Translations under genes and position numbers: made by a program | Notes under the pieces: model-generated | The model's input: the letters and a program-made list of their open reading frames with translations, nothing else | The model's database searches: none | Told to the model about the DNA's origin: nothing | Source: Sulfuritalea sp. | GTDB taxonomy: Bacteria; Pseudomonadota; Gammaproteobacteria; Burkholderiales; Rhodocyclaceae | Direction of reading: 5' to 3' | Assembly: GCA_023700805.1 (NCBI GenBank) | Contig: JAMPYF010000001.1 | Coordinates: forward strand, 124,001-188,000 | DNA: 64,000 nt | Shown here: in pieces, positions 1 through 7,997 of the stretch | Layout of the letters: every line of letters starts with the position of its first letter | How positions within the stretch are numbered: position 1 is the stretch's first letter

Positions 1-1803
1 GCCAACGGCTTCCCGAACGGCAACTGTCCGGCGATGCGCTACTGCGCGGCGGACAATTTCTGCTACCTGGCACCGGAATTCGACGACAACGCCCACGCCC
101 GACCGGCGACCGCCGATCCCACGGCGCCCACCAATCCGGCAGCCGTTTCGCCTTTTCCGTCCCCACCGCCTTACCCACCGTATGAACTGGCACCACTGCC
201 ACGTCTCGGCAGCACCATCACCAGCGATCGCGATTTCCACGTCCGCGTCGAACTGGCCCGCGCGCGCACGCCGGAAATCCGCGAAGTCCGCCTCCTTGCC
301 ACCGACGACAGCCTTGCCTTGAGCGGCCTGCCGACGCTCGACGGCGTCACCGTGGCGGCAGGCGACCGCATCCTCGTCGCCCGCAGCGGCAAGCCCTGGC
401 TCAACGGCGTGTATTCCGCGGCGGCCGGCGAGTGGACCCGCCACACATTGGAAGACGAGGCGCGCGAACTATTCACCGGCAACATGTGGATCGTACGCCA
501 GGAGCTGAAGGACGACGGCATCACCGCCTATCCCTACCGCAACACCGTATGGCGCGTCGGTTCGAGCTTTACCACCGACGGCGAACTGGCGCTCTCCCCC
601 GCGCGCCTGGGCGAGGCGGTGCGCGTGGTCGCCAGCAGCAACATTCCGCTCGCCAACCTGCCGGTCATCGACGGCGTGGCCCTGGTCAATGGCGACCGCG
701 TACTGGTCGCCGGTCAGAACGACAGTGCGAAGAACGGCGTGTATGTCGCAGGCAGCGGCGACTGGGCCCGGGCATCCGCCGAAAGCGCCATGTCCGGCCT
801 TGGGCACGGCGTGGCGTGGAGGGTGAGCGAGGGATCGAGCAACAAGGATTCGCTGTGGGTTGCGCTGAATGATTCCGGCCTGACGCTGGGCACCGCCGCA
901 CTGGCGTTCAGGCGCATGGATGTCGCCATCGCCAAATTGCGCGATCCGGTGCAAGCCGTCGCCACTGGCAACATCACGCTGTCCGGGCTGCAGACCGTCG
1001 ATGGCGTGGCGCTCGCCATCAACGACCGCGTGCTGGTCACCGCCCAGAGTGACCCGGCGCGCAACGGCGTCTATGCCGCAGGCCTCTTCTCCTGGTCGCG
1101 CACGACAGCCGAAGGCAGCGCTTCCGGCCTCGCTGCCGCCACCCCCTGGGTGGTCAACAATGGAACCGCCCACAAGAATTCGGTATGGATACTCTCGGCC
1201 AGCGACGAGATCACGCCCGACGTCAGCCCGCTCAGCTTCAAGCTGGACAGCTCGCCGTATGGCCTGCTGTCGGTCGTGACCACCCGCGCCTGGGTGATCC
1301 CGGAAGGAGCCAGCGATGCGAACTGGCTGCTGCAGCTGAAAGCCGTCAGTCGCTCCATGTCGAGCCAGACCGATGCCGCCGTCGTCCGCCTCGACCTGTG
1401 CGGCGCGGGCGATACCTGCACCACGGGCACCTGCGGCGGCACCGAGGCCGACGGCAACAAGTACTGCTACACCGGCATCAAGCAGCTGCCGACCAACACC
1501 GTCACGGTGCTGCACGACACCGCCGTGATCCACGACCTTCCCCAGGGCGCCTGCGATGCGAACAAGCGCTGCAGCGGGCCACCCTTGCTCAAGCACAGCA
1601 GCTGCGGCAGCGGCGGCAGCTGCCCCGGCGGCCAGGTCTGCGGCGCCGACAACTCCTGCTACGATGCGCTCCACAGCTGCGGTTCGGACAACATCTGCTA
1701 CGGCGAGTCCCTGCGCACCATGCGCCTGGGCTTCACCAATGGACAGGGAACCCAGGACCAGGTCGTCAACATTACGGATTTCGCCAGCACATGGCTGCCA
1801 TGA
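1..1803 (+). CDS. Secreted Cys-rich protein with phage-tail-like repeats, 5' partial
   Basis: The frame is open from the first base, so the N-terminus lies outside the window and about 600 residues are visible. The middle holds three tandem repeats of roughly 70-100 residues, starting near bases 286, 622 and 940, each built as VxxVAxxNIxLxxLxxxDGV, then DRVLV, then NGVY. This pattern is known from phage tail and tail-fibre proteins. The N-terminal part has a Pro-rich linker. The last 160 residues carry many Cys in spaced Cys/Gly motifs (such as CGSGGSCPGGQVCG), as in disulfide-rich extracellular proteins. The stop overlaps the start of a prepilin gene, so a pilus-tip or pilus-associated surface role is inferred. 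The exact function is not recognised. Confidence 0.7.
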   Translation, partial: ANGFPNGNCPAMRYCAADNFCYLAPEFDDNAHARPATADPTAPTNPAAVSPFPSPPPYPPYELAPLPRLGSTITSDRDFHVRVELARARTPEIREVRLLATDDSLALSGLPTLDGVTVAAGDRILVARSGKPWLNGVYSAAAGEWTRHTLEDEARELFTGNMWIVRQELKDDGITAYPYRNTVWRVGSSFTTDGELALSPARLGEAVRVVASSNIPLANLPVIDGVALVNGDRVLVAGQNDSAKNGVYVAGSGDWARASAESAMSGLGHGVAWRVSEGSSNKDSLWVALNDSGLTLGTAALAFRRMDVAIAKLRDPVQAVATGNITLSGLQTVDGVALAINDRVLVTAQSDPARNGVYAAGLFSWSRTTAEGSASGLAAATPWVVNNGTAHKNSVWILSASDEITPDVSPLSFKLDSSPYGLLSVVTTRAWVIPEGASDANWLLQLKAVSRSMSSQTDAAVVRLDLCGAGDTCTTGTCGGTEADGNKYCYTGIKQLPTNTVTVLHDTAVIHDLPQGACDANKRCSGPPLLKHSSCGSGGSCPGGQVCGADNSCYDALHSCGSDNICYGESLRTMRLGFTNGQGTQDQVVNITDFASTWLP

Positions 1804-2543
1804 TTCCCGCCGTCGCGCCAACGCCAACTTTCGCCCAGCGCGGCTTCACGCTGATCGAGCTCGCGATCGTGCTGTTCATCGTCGCGCTGCTGCTCGGCGG
1901 CATGCTGCTGCCGCTGTCGGCGCAGCAGGACATCCGGGCGCGCCAGGAAACGGAAAAACTGCTCGCCGAAACGCGCGATGCGCTGCTCGGCTATGTCGTG
2001 GTGAACGGGCGCCTGCCCTGCCCCGATACCGATGCCGACGGCGCCGAAAACGGTTCGTCGGGCGCCTGCACCGCGCAGGAAGGCGACTTCCCCTACCAGA
2101 CCGTCGGCACGACGCAATCCGACGGCTGGGGTTACCGCCTGCGCTATCGCGTGTCGTCGGCGTTCTCCGGCACCATCGCCCTGACCAGCACCGGCGACGT
2201 CTCGGTCGTCACCCGCGGCGACGATCCGACCACCGGAGGCAGCACCGAAGCAAAAAAGGAAAATGCGCTCGCCACCGCGCCGGCCGTGATTCTTTCCGTC
2301 GGCAAGAACGGCTACGGCGGCACGCCGCGCGGCGGCGGCACCGTCAGCTCGCCCACCGCGGGAACGGACGAAGCGCTGAACAACAGCGGCGCCAAGAAAG
2401 TCTCCCGTTCGCCGATGCCGATCACCTCGGGTTGTGCCGACAATGAAGTCGAAGGAACGCCGCTTTGCGAATTCGACGATCAGCTGGTCTGGCTCTCCGC
2501 CAACACGATCTTCAATCGCCTGGTTGCCGCCGGCAAGCTCTGA
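1800..2543 (+). CDS. Prepilin-type (type IV pilin / type II secretion) protein
   Basis: The 247-residue product has a short leader followed by GFTLIELAIVLFIVALLLGG, the class III signal cut by prepilin peptidase after Gly, with the conserved Glu at position +5 and a hydrophobic assembly helix. The rest is a globular domain with Cys pairs near CPDTDAD and GACTAQEGDFPYQ. The ATG overlaps the upstream stop (ATGA), so the two genes are probably co-translated; an in-frame ATG at 1791 is possible. The leader itself, AVAPTPTFAQR, is encoded by a copy of the dispersed 26-bp repeat. The stop codon is formed by the first bases of a second copy. It is a minor or pseudo-pilin; which system it serves cannot be told here. 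Confidence 0.85.
   Translation: MIPAVAPTPTFAQRGFTLIELAIVLFIVALLLGGMLLPLSAQQDIRARQETEKLLAETRDALLGYVVVNGRLPCPDTDADGAENGSSGACTAQEGDFPYQTVGTTQSDGWGYRLRYRVSSAFSGTIALTSTGDVSVVTRGDDPTTGGSTEAKKENALATAPAVILSVGKNGYGGTPRGGGTVSSPTAGTDEALNNSGAKKVSRSPMPITSGCADNEVEGTPLCEFDDQLVWLSANTIFNRLVAAGKL
1808..1833 (-). repeat. Dispersed 26-bp repeat, copy 1
   Basis: Reads CGAAAGTTGGCGTTGGCG then CGACGGCG on the minus strand. It lies inside the prepilin leader, where the antisense reading encodes AVAPTPTF. Confidence 0.85.
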
Positions 2544-2578
2544 AAGTTGGCGCTGGCGACGCGGTGACTCGCCTCAGG
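2541..2578 (+). repeat. Dispersed 26-bp repeat, copy 2
   Basis: Reads TGAAAGTTGGCGCTGGCG then ACGCGGTGACTCGCCTCAGG. It fills the junction between the convergent prepilin and galE genes: its first three bases are the prepilin stop, and its end contains the galE stop on the other strand. Confidence 0.85.
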
Positions 2579-3584
2579 CAAAGCCCTGCGGGTTCCGGCT
2601 TTGCCAGTTCCACGAATCGCGGCACATGTCTTCGAGCGTCCTGCGCGCGGTCCAGCCCAGGCGCTGCCGGGCCAGTGAAGGGTCGCCCCAGTAGGCGGCG
2701 ACGTCGCCGGCACGGCGCGCCACGATGCGGTAGGGAATCGCCCGTCCACTGGCCTGTTCGAAGCTCCGCACCACGTCCAGCACGCTGTAGCCCCGGCCGG
2801 TGCCGAGGTTCGCCGTCAGCACTTCGCGCGGATCGCGCAGAACCCAGTCCAGCGCCGCCCGGTGGCCGTCCGCCAGATCCATGACGTGGATGTAGTCGCG
2901 CACGCCCGAGCCGTCCGGCGTCGGGTAGTCGCCGCCGAAAACCTGGAGTTCCGGGCGGCGGCCGACCGCGACTTGCGTGACGAAGGGCATCAGGTTGTTG
3001 GGAATGCCGTTCGGGTCTTCGCCGATCAGGCCGGACGGATGCGCGCCGACCGGATTGAAATAACGCAGCAAGGCGACCGACCAGTCGGACGCGGCAAGCT
3101 GCAGGTCGCGCAGGATTTCCTCGACCATCAGCTTGGTGCGGCCGTAGGTGTTGGCCGGGCGCAGCGCGGCCGATTCGGCAATCGGGCTGGCATCCGGTTC
3201 GCCGTAGACGCAGGCCGACGAGCTGAAAACGATGCGCCTGACTTCCGCCCGCTGCATCGCTTCGAACAGGGCCAGGCTGCCGCAGACGTTGTTGTCGTAG
3301 TAGCGCAGCGGCTCGGCAGTCGATTCGCCGACCGCCTTCAGTCCGGCGAAGTGGATCACGGCATCGATCGAGTACTGGTCGAACAGGCCGTCCAGGTCGG
3401 TGCGCGAACGCACATCGCCCCTCACGCAGGGCACCGGCCGGCCGACGATCGCTGCCAGCCGCTCCACCGCCAGCGGCTTGCTGTTGCAGAAGTTGTCGAA
3501 CAGCACCACGTCGTGGCCCGTCTCGATCAGCACCGCGGCGGTGTGCAGCGCGATGTAACCGGCGCCGCCTGTCAGCAGAATCAT
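2574..3584 (-). CDS. galE: UDP-glucose 4-epimerase
   Basis: Interconverts UDP-glucose and UDP-galactose using bound NAD, feeding surface polysaccharide synthesis. The 336-residue length is normal. It is an extended short-chain dehydrogenase with N-terminal TGGAGYI, the GalE signature HFAGLKAVGES (79-89), a Ser cluster at 121-123 and the catalytic Y147-x3-K151 (YGRTK). The third Gly of the GxxGxxG nucleotide motif is Ala here (A12). The gene ends against the prepilin gene with a dispersed repeat at the junction, and its start faces rpe across about 120 bp. Confidence 0.95.
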   Translation of the reverse strand: MILLTGGAGYIALHTAAVLIETGHDVVLFDNFCNSKPLAVERLAAIVGRPVPCVRGDVRSRTDLDGLFDQYSIDAVIHFAGLKAVGESTAEPLRYYDNNVCGSLALFEAMQRAEVRRIVFSSSACVYGEPDASPIAESAALRPANTYGRTKLMVEEILRDLQLAASDWSVALLRYFNPVGAHPSGLIGEDPNGIPNNLMPFVTQVAVGRRPELQVFGGDYPTPDGSGVRDYIHVMDLADGHRAALDWVLRDPREVLTANLGTGRGYSVLDVVRSFEQASGRAIPYRIVARRAGDVAAYWGDPSLARQRLGWTARRTLEDMCRDSWNWQSRNPQGFA

Positions 3585-3706
3585 CTATGCAATCCCGTGG
3601 ATGGATGGCCGGGATTCTAGCCGCGCTTATGGCCGCCATCACAAATCCTGAATCCGCCGCGTTGCGCCGCCGGTAGAATCTTTCCATCCACTTTCGGGAG
3701 TTCACC

Positions 3707-4396
3707 GTGTCCAAGACGTTCAGGATCGCCCCCAGCATTCTTTCCGCCAATTTCGCCAAGCTCGGCGAGGAAGTCGACAACGTGCTCGCCGCGGGCGCCG
3801 ACATCGTGCATTTCGACGTCATGGACAACCATTACGTGCCGAACCTGACGATCGGCCCGCTGGTCTGCGAAGCGCTGAAGAAGCACGGCGTCACGGCGCC
3901 GATCGACGTGCACCTGATGGTCAAGCCGGTCGATCGCATCATCCCCGACTTCGCCAAGGCCGGCGCCACTTACATCACCTTCCACCCGGAAGCTTCCGAG
4001 CACATCGACCGCACCATCGGCCTGATCCGCGAATGCGGCTGCAAGCCGGGCCTGGTGTTCAACCCGGCGACGCCGCTCGACGTGCTCGAATACACGCTGG
4101 ACAAGCTCGACATGGTGCTGCTGATGTCGGTCAACCCCGGCTTCGGCGGCCAGAAATTCATTCCCTACGTGCTCGACAAGGCGCGCAAGGTCAGCCAGAT
4201 GATAGCCGCGCGCGGCTTGAACGTCAGCCTGGAAATCGACGGCGGCGTCGGCCCCGCGAACATCCGGGAAGTGGCGCAAGCCGGGGTCGATACCTTCGTC
4301 GCCGGCTCCGCCGTATTCGGCGCCGGCCGCGACGCCGATCCGCACCGTTACGACACGGTGATCGCCGCGCTGCGCGCCGAACTGGAAAAGGCCTGA
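3707..4396 (+). CDS. rpe: Ribulose-phosphate 3-epimerase
   Basis: Interconverts ribulose 5-phosphate and xylulose 5-phosphate in the pentose phosphate and Calvin pathways. The 229-residue TIM barrel is of normal length. It shows the start motif [32 protein letters not shown] with the metal-binding His and catalytic Asp, [17 protein letters not shown], and EIDGGVG with the second catalytic Asp. A GTG start is chosen because CGGGAG lies 7 bp before it and it gives the conserved N-terminus. In many betaproteobacteria rpe is followed by gph and trpE; here gph-trp lies 9.5 kb away, so the usual cluster is split by repair and acyl-CoA genes. Confidence 0.96.
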   Translation: MSKTFRIAPSILSANFAKLGEEVDNVLAAGADIVHFDVMDNHYVPNLTIGPLVCEALKKHGVTAPIDVHLMVKPVDRIIPDFAKAGATYITFHPEASEHIDRTIGLIRECGCKPGLVFNPATPLDVLEYTLDKLDMVLLMSVNPGFGGQKFIPYVLDKARKVSQMIAARGLNVSLEIDGGVGPANIREVAQAGVDTFVAGSAVFGAGRDADPHRYDTVIAALRAELEKA

Positions 4397-4412
4397 AGCG
4401 GGCCGCAAGCTC

Positions 4413-4895
4413 TCAGAGCACGCCTTCGAGTTTCAGCAGGAATTCCTTGCTGTCGATGCCGCCGGCGTAGCCGGCCATGCTGCCGTCGGCGCCGATCACG
4501 CGGTGGCAGGGCAGGACGATGCCGATCGGGTTCCTGCCGTTCGCCGCGCCGACCGCCCGCGCCGCATTCGGCCGCCCGATCGCACAAGCTTGCTGACCAT
4601 AGCTGCGCGTCTCGCCGAACGGAATCGCGGCGAGAAATGCCCAGGCCTGCTTCTGGAATGCCGTGCCCTGCGCCGCCAGCGCCACGCCGAAGCGGCGCAG
4701 GCGGCCGGCGAAATACGCATCCAGCTCGCGCCGCAACTGGTTCAGCACCGCGTCGTGCGGCCCGGGCACCCAATCGGGCCGAATTTCCGGCAAGTATTTC
4801 CCGGCACGCAGATGCACATCGGTGATCGCCTCGCCGCTGCCCGCCAGCAAGAGTTCGCCCAAGGGCGATTGATGCCATTGATAGTATTTTGTCAT
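4413..4895 (-). CDS. ogt: Methylated-DNA--protein-cysteine methyltransferase
   Basis: Suicide repair enzyme that transfers the alkyl group from O6-alkylguanine or O4-alkylthymine to its own cysteine. The 160-residue protein has the active-site motif LPCHRV with C130, the preceding arginine-finger region RAVGAANGRNP, and the helix-turn-helix segment around GETRSYGQQA. The start overlaps the stop of the upstream Ada-AlkA fusion gene by 4 bp (ATGA). The pair therefore forms a translationally coupled adaptive-response operon, with sensing and base excision in one protein and direct reversal in the other. Confidence 0.94.
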   Translation of the reverse strand: MTKYYQWHQSPLGELLLAGSGEAITDVHLRAGKYLPEIRPDWVPGPHDAVLNQLRRELDAYFAGRLRRFGVALAAQGTAFQKQAWAFLAAIPFGETRSYGQQACAIGRPNAARAVGAANGRNPIGIVLPCHRVIGADGSMAGYAGGIDSKEFLLKLEGVL

Positions 4896-6379
4896 CGCTG
4901 CTCCTTCGCTTCATTTACCGTTTCCAGCTTGCGCCAGGCATGCAGCACCGCATAGCTGCGCCACGGGCGCCACGCTTCTGCCATCGCGTCGGCGGCGCGC
5001 TGGCCTGGCGCGGTGTTCGGCAGCTGCAGGGCGCTTAGCAAAGCCACGTCCTGTGGCGGCCAGGCATCGGGCCACGCCAGCGCGCGCATGGCGATGTAAT
5101 GGGCAGTCCAAGGGCCGATGCCGCGGATGCGGCACAAGCTTTCGATCGTCTCTTCCGCTTCGCAGGCATGGCCCAGCACCAGCGTGCCGGCAAGCATCGC
5201 GCGGGCAAGCGCGATCATCGCGTCGGCGCGCTGGCCGACGATGCCGAGGCGGGCGATCTCGTCGCGCCGCAATTCCGCCACGCCTGACGGCAACGGAAAA
5301 GCCCGCGTCAGATCCGCAAACGGCGTCGTCACCGGTTCGCCATAAGGCTCGACAAAACGGCTCGCCAATGTGCGTGCCGCCTTCACGCTCACCTGCTGGC
5401 CGAGGATCGCCCGTAACGCCAATTCGAACGCATCGAATGCGCCGGGCAGACGCAATCCCTCGGCACCCTGCGCAAGCGCTCCGAGCACCGCGGCGATCTC
5501 CTGCGGATCGGCACCGACATCGAATGCCTGGCGGGTAAGTGACAGCAATTCCTGGCTCGCGGCGGCGAGCGTCGCGGAAAAACGCAACTGCAATGCGTGC
5601 CGCTGCGGAACCTGGCTCACTTCGAGCCAGCCGATCGCGGCAGGATTCGACGCGACCCGGACGACGCGGCGATACGCAAATTCGCCGACGGATTCGACGC
5701 CCGGCATCGCCCGCATGCCGAAGAACGCCAGCAGGCGCGGGAAATCGTAAGGCGGCCGGTACGGCAGGATGAAGCTCAGCGCATGCTGATCGACGCCGGC
5801 ATCATGCTGCCCGCCTTCCTTGCGCAGCCGTGTCGGGCTGAAACCGTAACGCTGCGCGAACAACGCATTCATGCGCCGGACGCTGGAAAAACCGCTGGCA
5901 AATGCGACATCGACGACCGGCAGCGGAGTATCGGTCAGCAAGCGCTTCGCCAGCAGCAAGCGGTGCGTCTGCGCATACTGGACCGGCGCCACGCCGAATT
6001 CGGCCGCGAATATTCTGCGCAAATGCCGGTCGCTGACGCCGATACGCCGCGCGACGAACGCGAGATCGACATCCGTGGCGACGCCGTCCTCGATCATCCG
6101 GGCGGCAGTTCGCGCGAGCTTTGCGCTCGCTTCGGTCGCCGCGAAACCGGGAGCGAGTTCGGGTCGGCAACGCAGGCAAGGACGAAATCCGGCCGCTTCC
6201 GCCGCTGCGGCGCTCGGATGGAACGAACAATTTCCGGGTTTCGGTAAACGTACGCGGCAAATCGGTCGGCAATACACGCCGGTGGTCGACACGCCGACGA
6301 AAAAATGTCCATCGAAGCGCGCATCGTGCGCTTTCATCGCCTGGTAGCAGGCCCTCGGATCGAGCTGGGTGAATTGCAT
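4892..6379 (-). CDS. Ada-AlkA fusion: methyl-phosphotriester sensor, AraC regulator and 3-methyladenine DNA glycosylase
   Basis: The 495-residue protein joins three parts. Residues 1-80 are the Ada zinc domain, with ligands C37, C41, C68 and C71; C37 corresponds to the Cys that takes methyl groups from phosphotriesters. Residues about 85-185 are an AraC-type DNA-binding region (SDRHLRRIFAAEFGVAP, VAFASGFSSVRRMNALF). Residues about 200-490 are an AlkA glycosylase with the helix-hairpin-helix CRIRGIGPWTAHYIAMRAL and a downstream Asp in PPQDVALL at the catalytic position. Methylated Ada domains activate repair genes, so this protein likely senses alkylation, induces its own operon and excises alkylated bases. 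It lies 4 bp upstream-overlapping with ogt. Confidence 0.92.
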   Translation of the reverse strand: MQFTQLDPRACYQAMKAHDARFDGHFFVGVSTTGVYCRPICRVRLPKPGNCSFHPSAAAAEAAGFRPCLRCRPELAPGFAATEASAKLARTAARMIEDGVATDVDLAFVARRIGVSDRHLRRIFAAEFGVAPVQYAQTHRLLLAKRLLTDTPLPVVDVAFASGFSSVRRMNALFAQRYGFSPTRLRKEGGQHDAGVDQHALSFILPYRPPYDFPRLLAFFGMRAMPGVESVGEFAYRRVVRVASNPAAIGWLEVSQVPQRHALQLRFSATLAAASQELLSLTRQAFDVGADPQEIAAVLGALAQGAEGLRLPGAFDAFELALRAILGQQVSVKAARTLASRFVEPYGEPVTTPFADLTRAFPLPSGVAELRRDEIARLGIVGQRADAMIALARAMLAGTLVLGHACEAEETIESLCRIRGIGPWTAHYIAMRALAWPDAWPPQDVALLSALQLPNTAPGQRAADAMAEAWRPWRSYAVLHAWRKLETVNEAKEQR

Positions 6380-6464
6380 GGCTGCAGTTTAGCCACGATG
6401 GGCGCGGACACTCGCCGTTTTCGGACCTCATGATCGGGGCCGGGGCGACCGCGGCCCGGCCGGT

Positions 6465-6944
6465 TCAGGCAGCTTTGCCGATCTTCTTGCCGCTGCGGCG
6501 CTTCGCCGCGAGCTCGCGCCGCAATTCGCCACGGACCACATCCAGTTCAGCCAGCATTGTCTCGATGTTACGTCGCCGCGTATCGAGCTCCGTCATTGCT
6601 TCATCGATGCGCCCGATCAGGTAATCGAGCTGCTTCGCGTGACCTTCGCCATGATCGCCGTACAAGGACAGGATGTGCTCGATTTCCGCCAGCGACATGC
6701 CGACCGCCCGCCCGCGCTGGATCAGCCCCAGGCGCACCCGGTCGCGCCGCGAGTAGGCGCGGCCGCCATTGATCCGGCGCGGCGCGAGCAGCCCTTTATC
6801 TTCGTAGAAACGTATCGCGCGCAGCGAAATTCCGAACTCGCGCGACAGCTCGGTGATGCCGAACAACTCGCCGTCCGCCGCCGGACGATGGCTGGCGACA
6901 AACGCCGCCGCATTCTTCGTTGCACATCTGCCTGGCTTCGTCAC
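6465..6944 (-). CDS. MerR-family regulator, LiuR-like
   Basis: The 159-residue protein has an N-terminal MerR winged helix (FGITELSREFGISLRAIRFY, then EDKGLLAPRR) after a 27-residue extension. A C-terminal coiled coil runs from about residue 95 to 145. It has none of the metal-binding Cys of MerR/CueR. The closest family by motif is LiuR, which controls branched-chain and acyl-CoA catabolism in proteobacteria. The gene is divergent from an acyl-CoA carboxylase operon, which fits that role, and a candidate operator lies between them. The ligand is unknown. Confidence 0.85.
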   Translation of the reverse strand: MTKPGRCATKNAAAFVASHRPAADGELFGITELSREFGISLRAIRFYEDKGLLAPRRINGGRAYSRRDRVRLGLIQRGRAVGMSLAEIEHILSLYGDHGEGHAKQLDYLIGRIDEAMTELDTRRRNIETMLAELDVVRGELRRELAAKRRSGKKIGKAA

Positions 6945-7045
6945 GCGCCGCTATCCTTTGCGTCCATTATCGATGGATGGTTTGCCGCCATCCTAGCAAG
7001 TGCAATTCGCGCATTCAAGATAATTCTTTCCTTTACGCGATCATG

Positions 7046-7060
7046 TTGACGTTAACGGCA
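7046..7060. promoter_or_regulatory. Candidate LiuR-type operator
   Basis: The sequence TTGACGTTAACGGCA contains the perfect palindrome CGTTAACG. It resembles the published LiuR consensus TTTACGTTAACGTAAA and sits between the divergent MerR-type regulator and the acyl-CoA operon. One half-site is imperfect. Confidence 0.45.
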
Positions 7061-7121
7061 GCTGCCGGTAGCATCGTCGCGAACTTGCCGATTCGGAGCG
7101 GCGATGCGCGAAGGAGTGCCG

Positions 7122-7997
7122 ATGAGCAGCAGACCTTACAGCAGCGTGTTACGCGCCGGCTTGTTCGCCGGCGAAGTGCATTGGATCACCGGCGGCGGCA
7201 GCGGCATCGGCCGCTGCGTCGCCCACGAACTGGCCTCGCTCGGCGCCACCGTGATCCTGACGGGCCGCAGCGCCGACAAACTGGAACGGGTGGCGGCCGA
7301 GATCGCCGAAGACGGCGGCCGCGCCGAGATTGCCGCATTCGACATTCGCGACGAAGACGCGCTGAAGGAAGCGATACAGCAGGCGGTGACACGCCACGGA
7401 CGCATCCACGGTCTGGTCAATAACGCCGGCGGCCAGTTTCCTTCGCCGCTCACCGCCATCAGCAAGAAAGGTTTCGAGACGGTGCTGGCCAACAACCTGA
7501 CCGGCGGCTTCCTGATGATGCGCGAGCTTTACCTGCAGACCATGCAGACGCACGGCGGCGCCATCGTGAACATGACCGCCGACATGTGGAACGGCATGCC
7601 CGGCATGGGCCATTCGGGCGCCGCGCGCGCCGGCATGGCGAATCTGACCAAGACCGCTGCGGTCGAATGGGCGGCCAGCGGCGTCCGCGTCAATGCCGTC
7701 GCGCCGGGCTGGATCGCGTCTTCGGGCATGGACACTTACAAAGGTCCGGTACGCGAAATGATTCCGAAGCTGAAGCAGCACGTGCCGCTGCGCCGCCTCG
7801 GCACCGAATCCGAAGTCAGCGCGACGATATGCTTTCTGCTCTCGAAAGGCGCGTCCTTCATCACCGGCGTCACGCTGGCGATCGACGGCGGCGCGCCGCT
7901 CGACACGCCGCTGTTCCCGATTCCCGACCACCGACGTGCCGAAGCATTCGATGGCTTCCATCGCAGCGTAAGGCCCGACGTGCTGAAGGAAACCTGA
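7122..7997 (+). CDS. SDR oxidoreductase of the trans-2-enoyl-CoA reductase (PECR) type
   Basis: The 291-residue protein has the nucleotide motif TGGGSGIGR and the NNAGG motif of short-chain dehydrogenases. The usual YxxxK catalytic pair is absent: where YSASK would stand, it reads HSGAARAGMANLTK. That replacement is typical of peroxisomal trans-2-enoyl-CoA reductase and 2,4-dienoyl-CoA reductase relatives, so an NADPH-dependent enoyl-CoA reductase is the best guess. The start at 7122 is chosen because AAGGAG precedes it by 6 bp; an ATG at 7104 lacks such a site. The stop overlaps the next ATG by one base (TGATG), making this the first gene of the acyl-CoA operon. Confidence 0.85.
   Translation: MSSRPYSSVLRAGLFAGEVHWITGGGSGIGRCVAHELASLGATVILTGRSADKLERVAAEIAEDGGRAEIAAFDIRDEDALKEAIQQAVTRHGRIHGLVNNAGGQFPSPLTAISKKGFETVLANNLTGGFLMMRELYLQTMQTHGGAIVNMTADMWNGMPGMGHSGAARAGMANLTKTAAVEWAASGVRVNAVAPGWIASSGMDTYKGPVREMIPKLKQHVPLRRLGTESEVSATICFLLSKGASFITGVTLAIDGGAPLDTPLFPIPDHRRAEAFDGFHRSVRPDVLKET

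Noticed and set aside
469-1827. Long minus-strand frame opposite the first gene
   Set aside because: Low-complexity Ala/Gly/Arg translation without motifs; the plus strand has clear repeats and Cys motifs.
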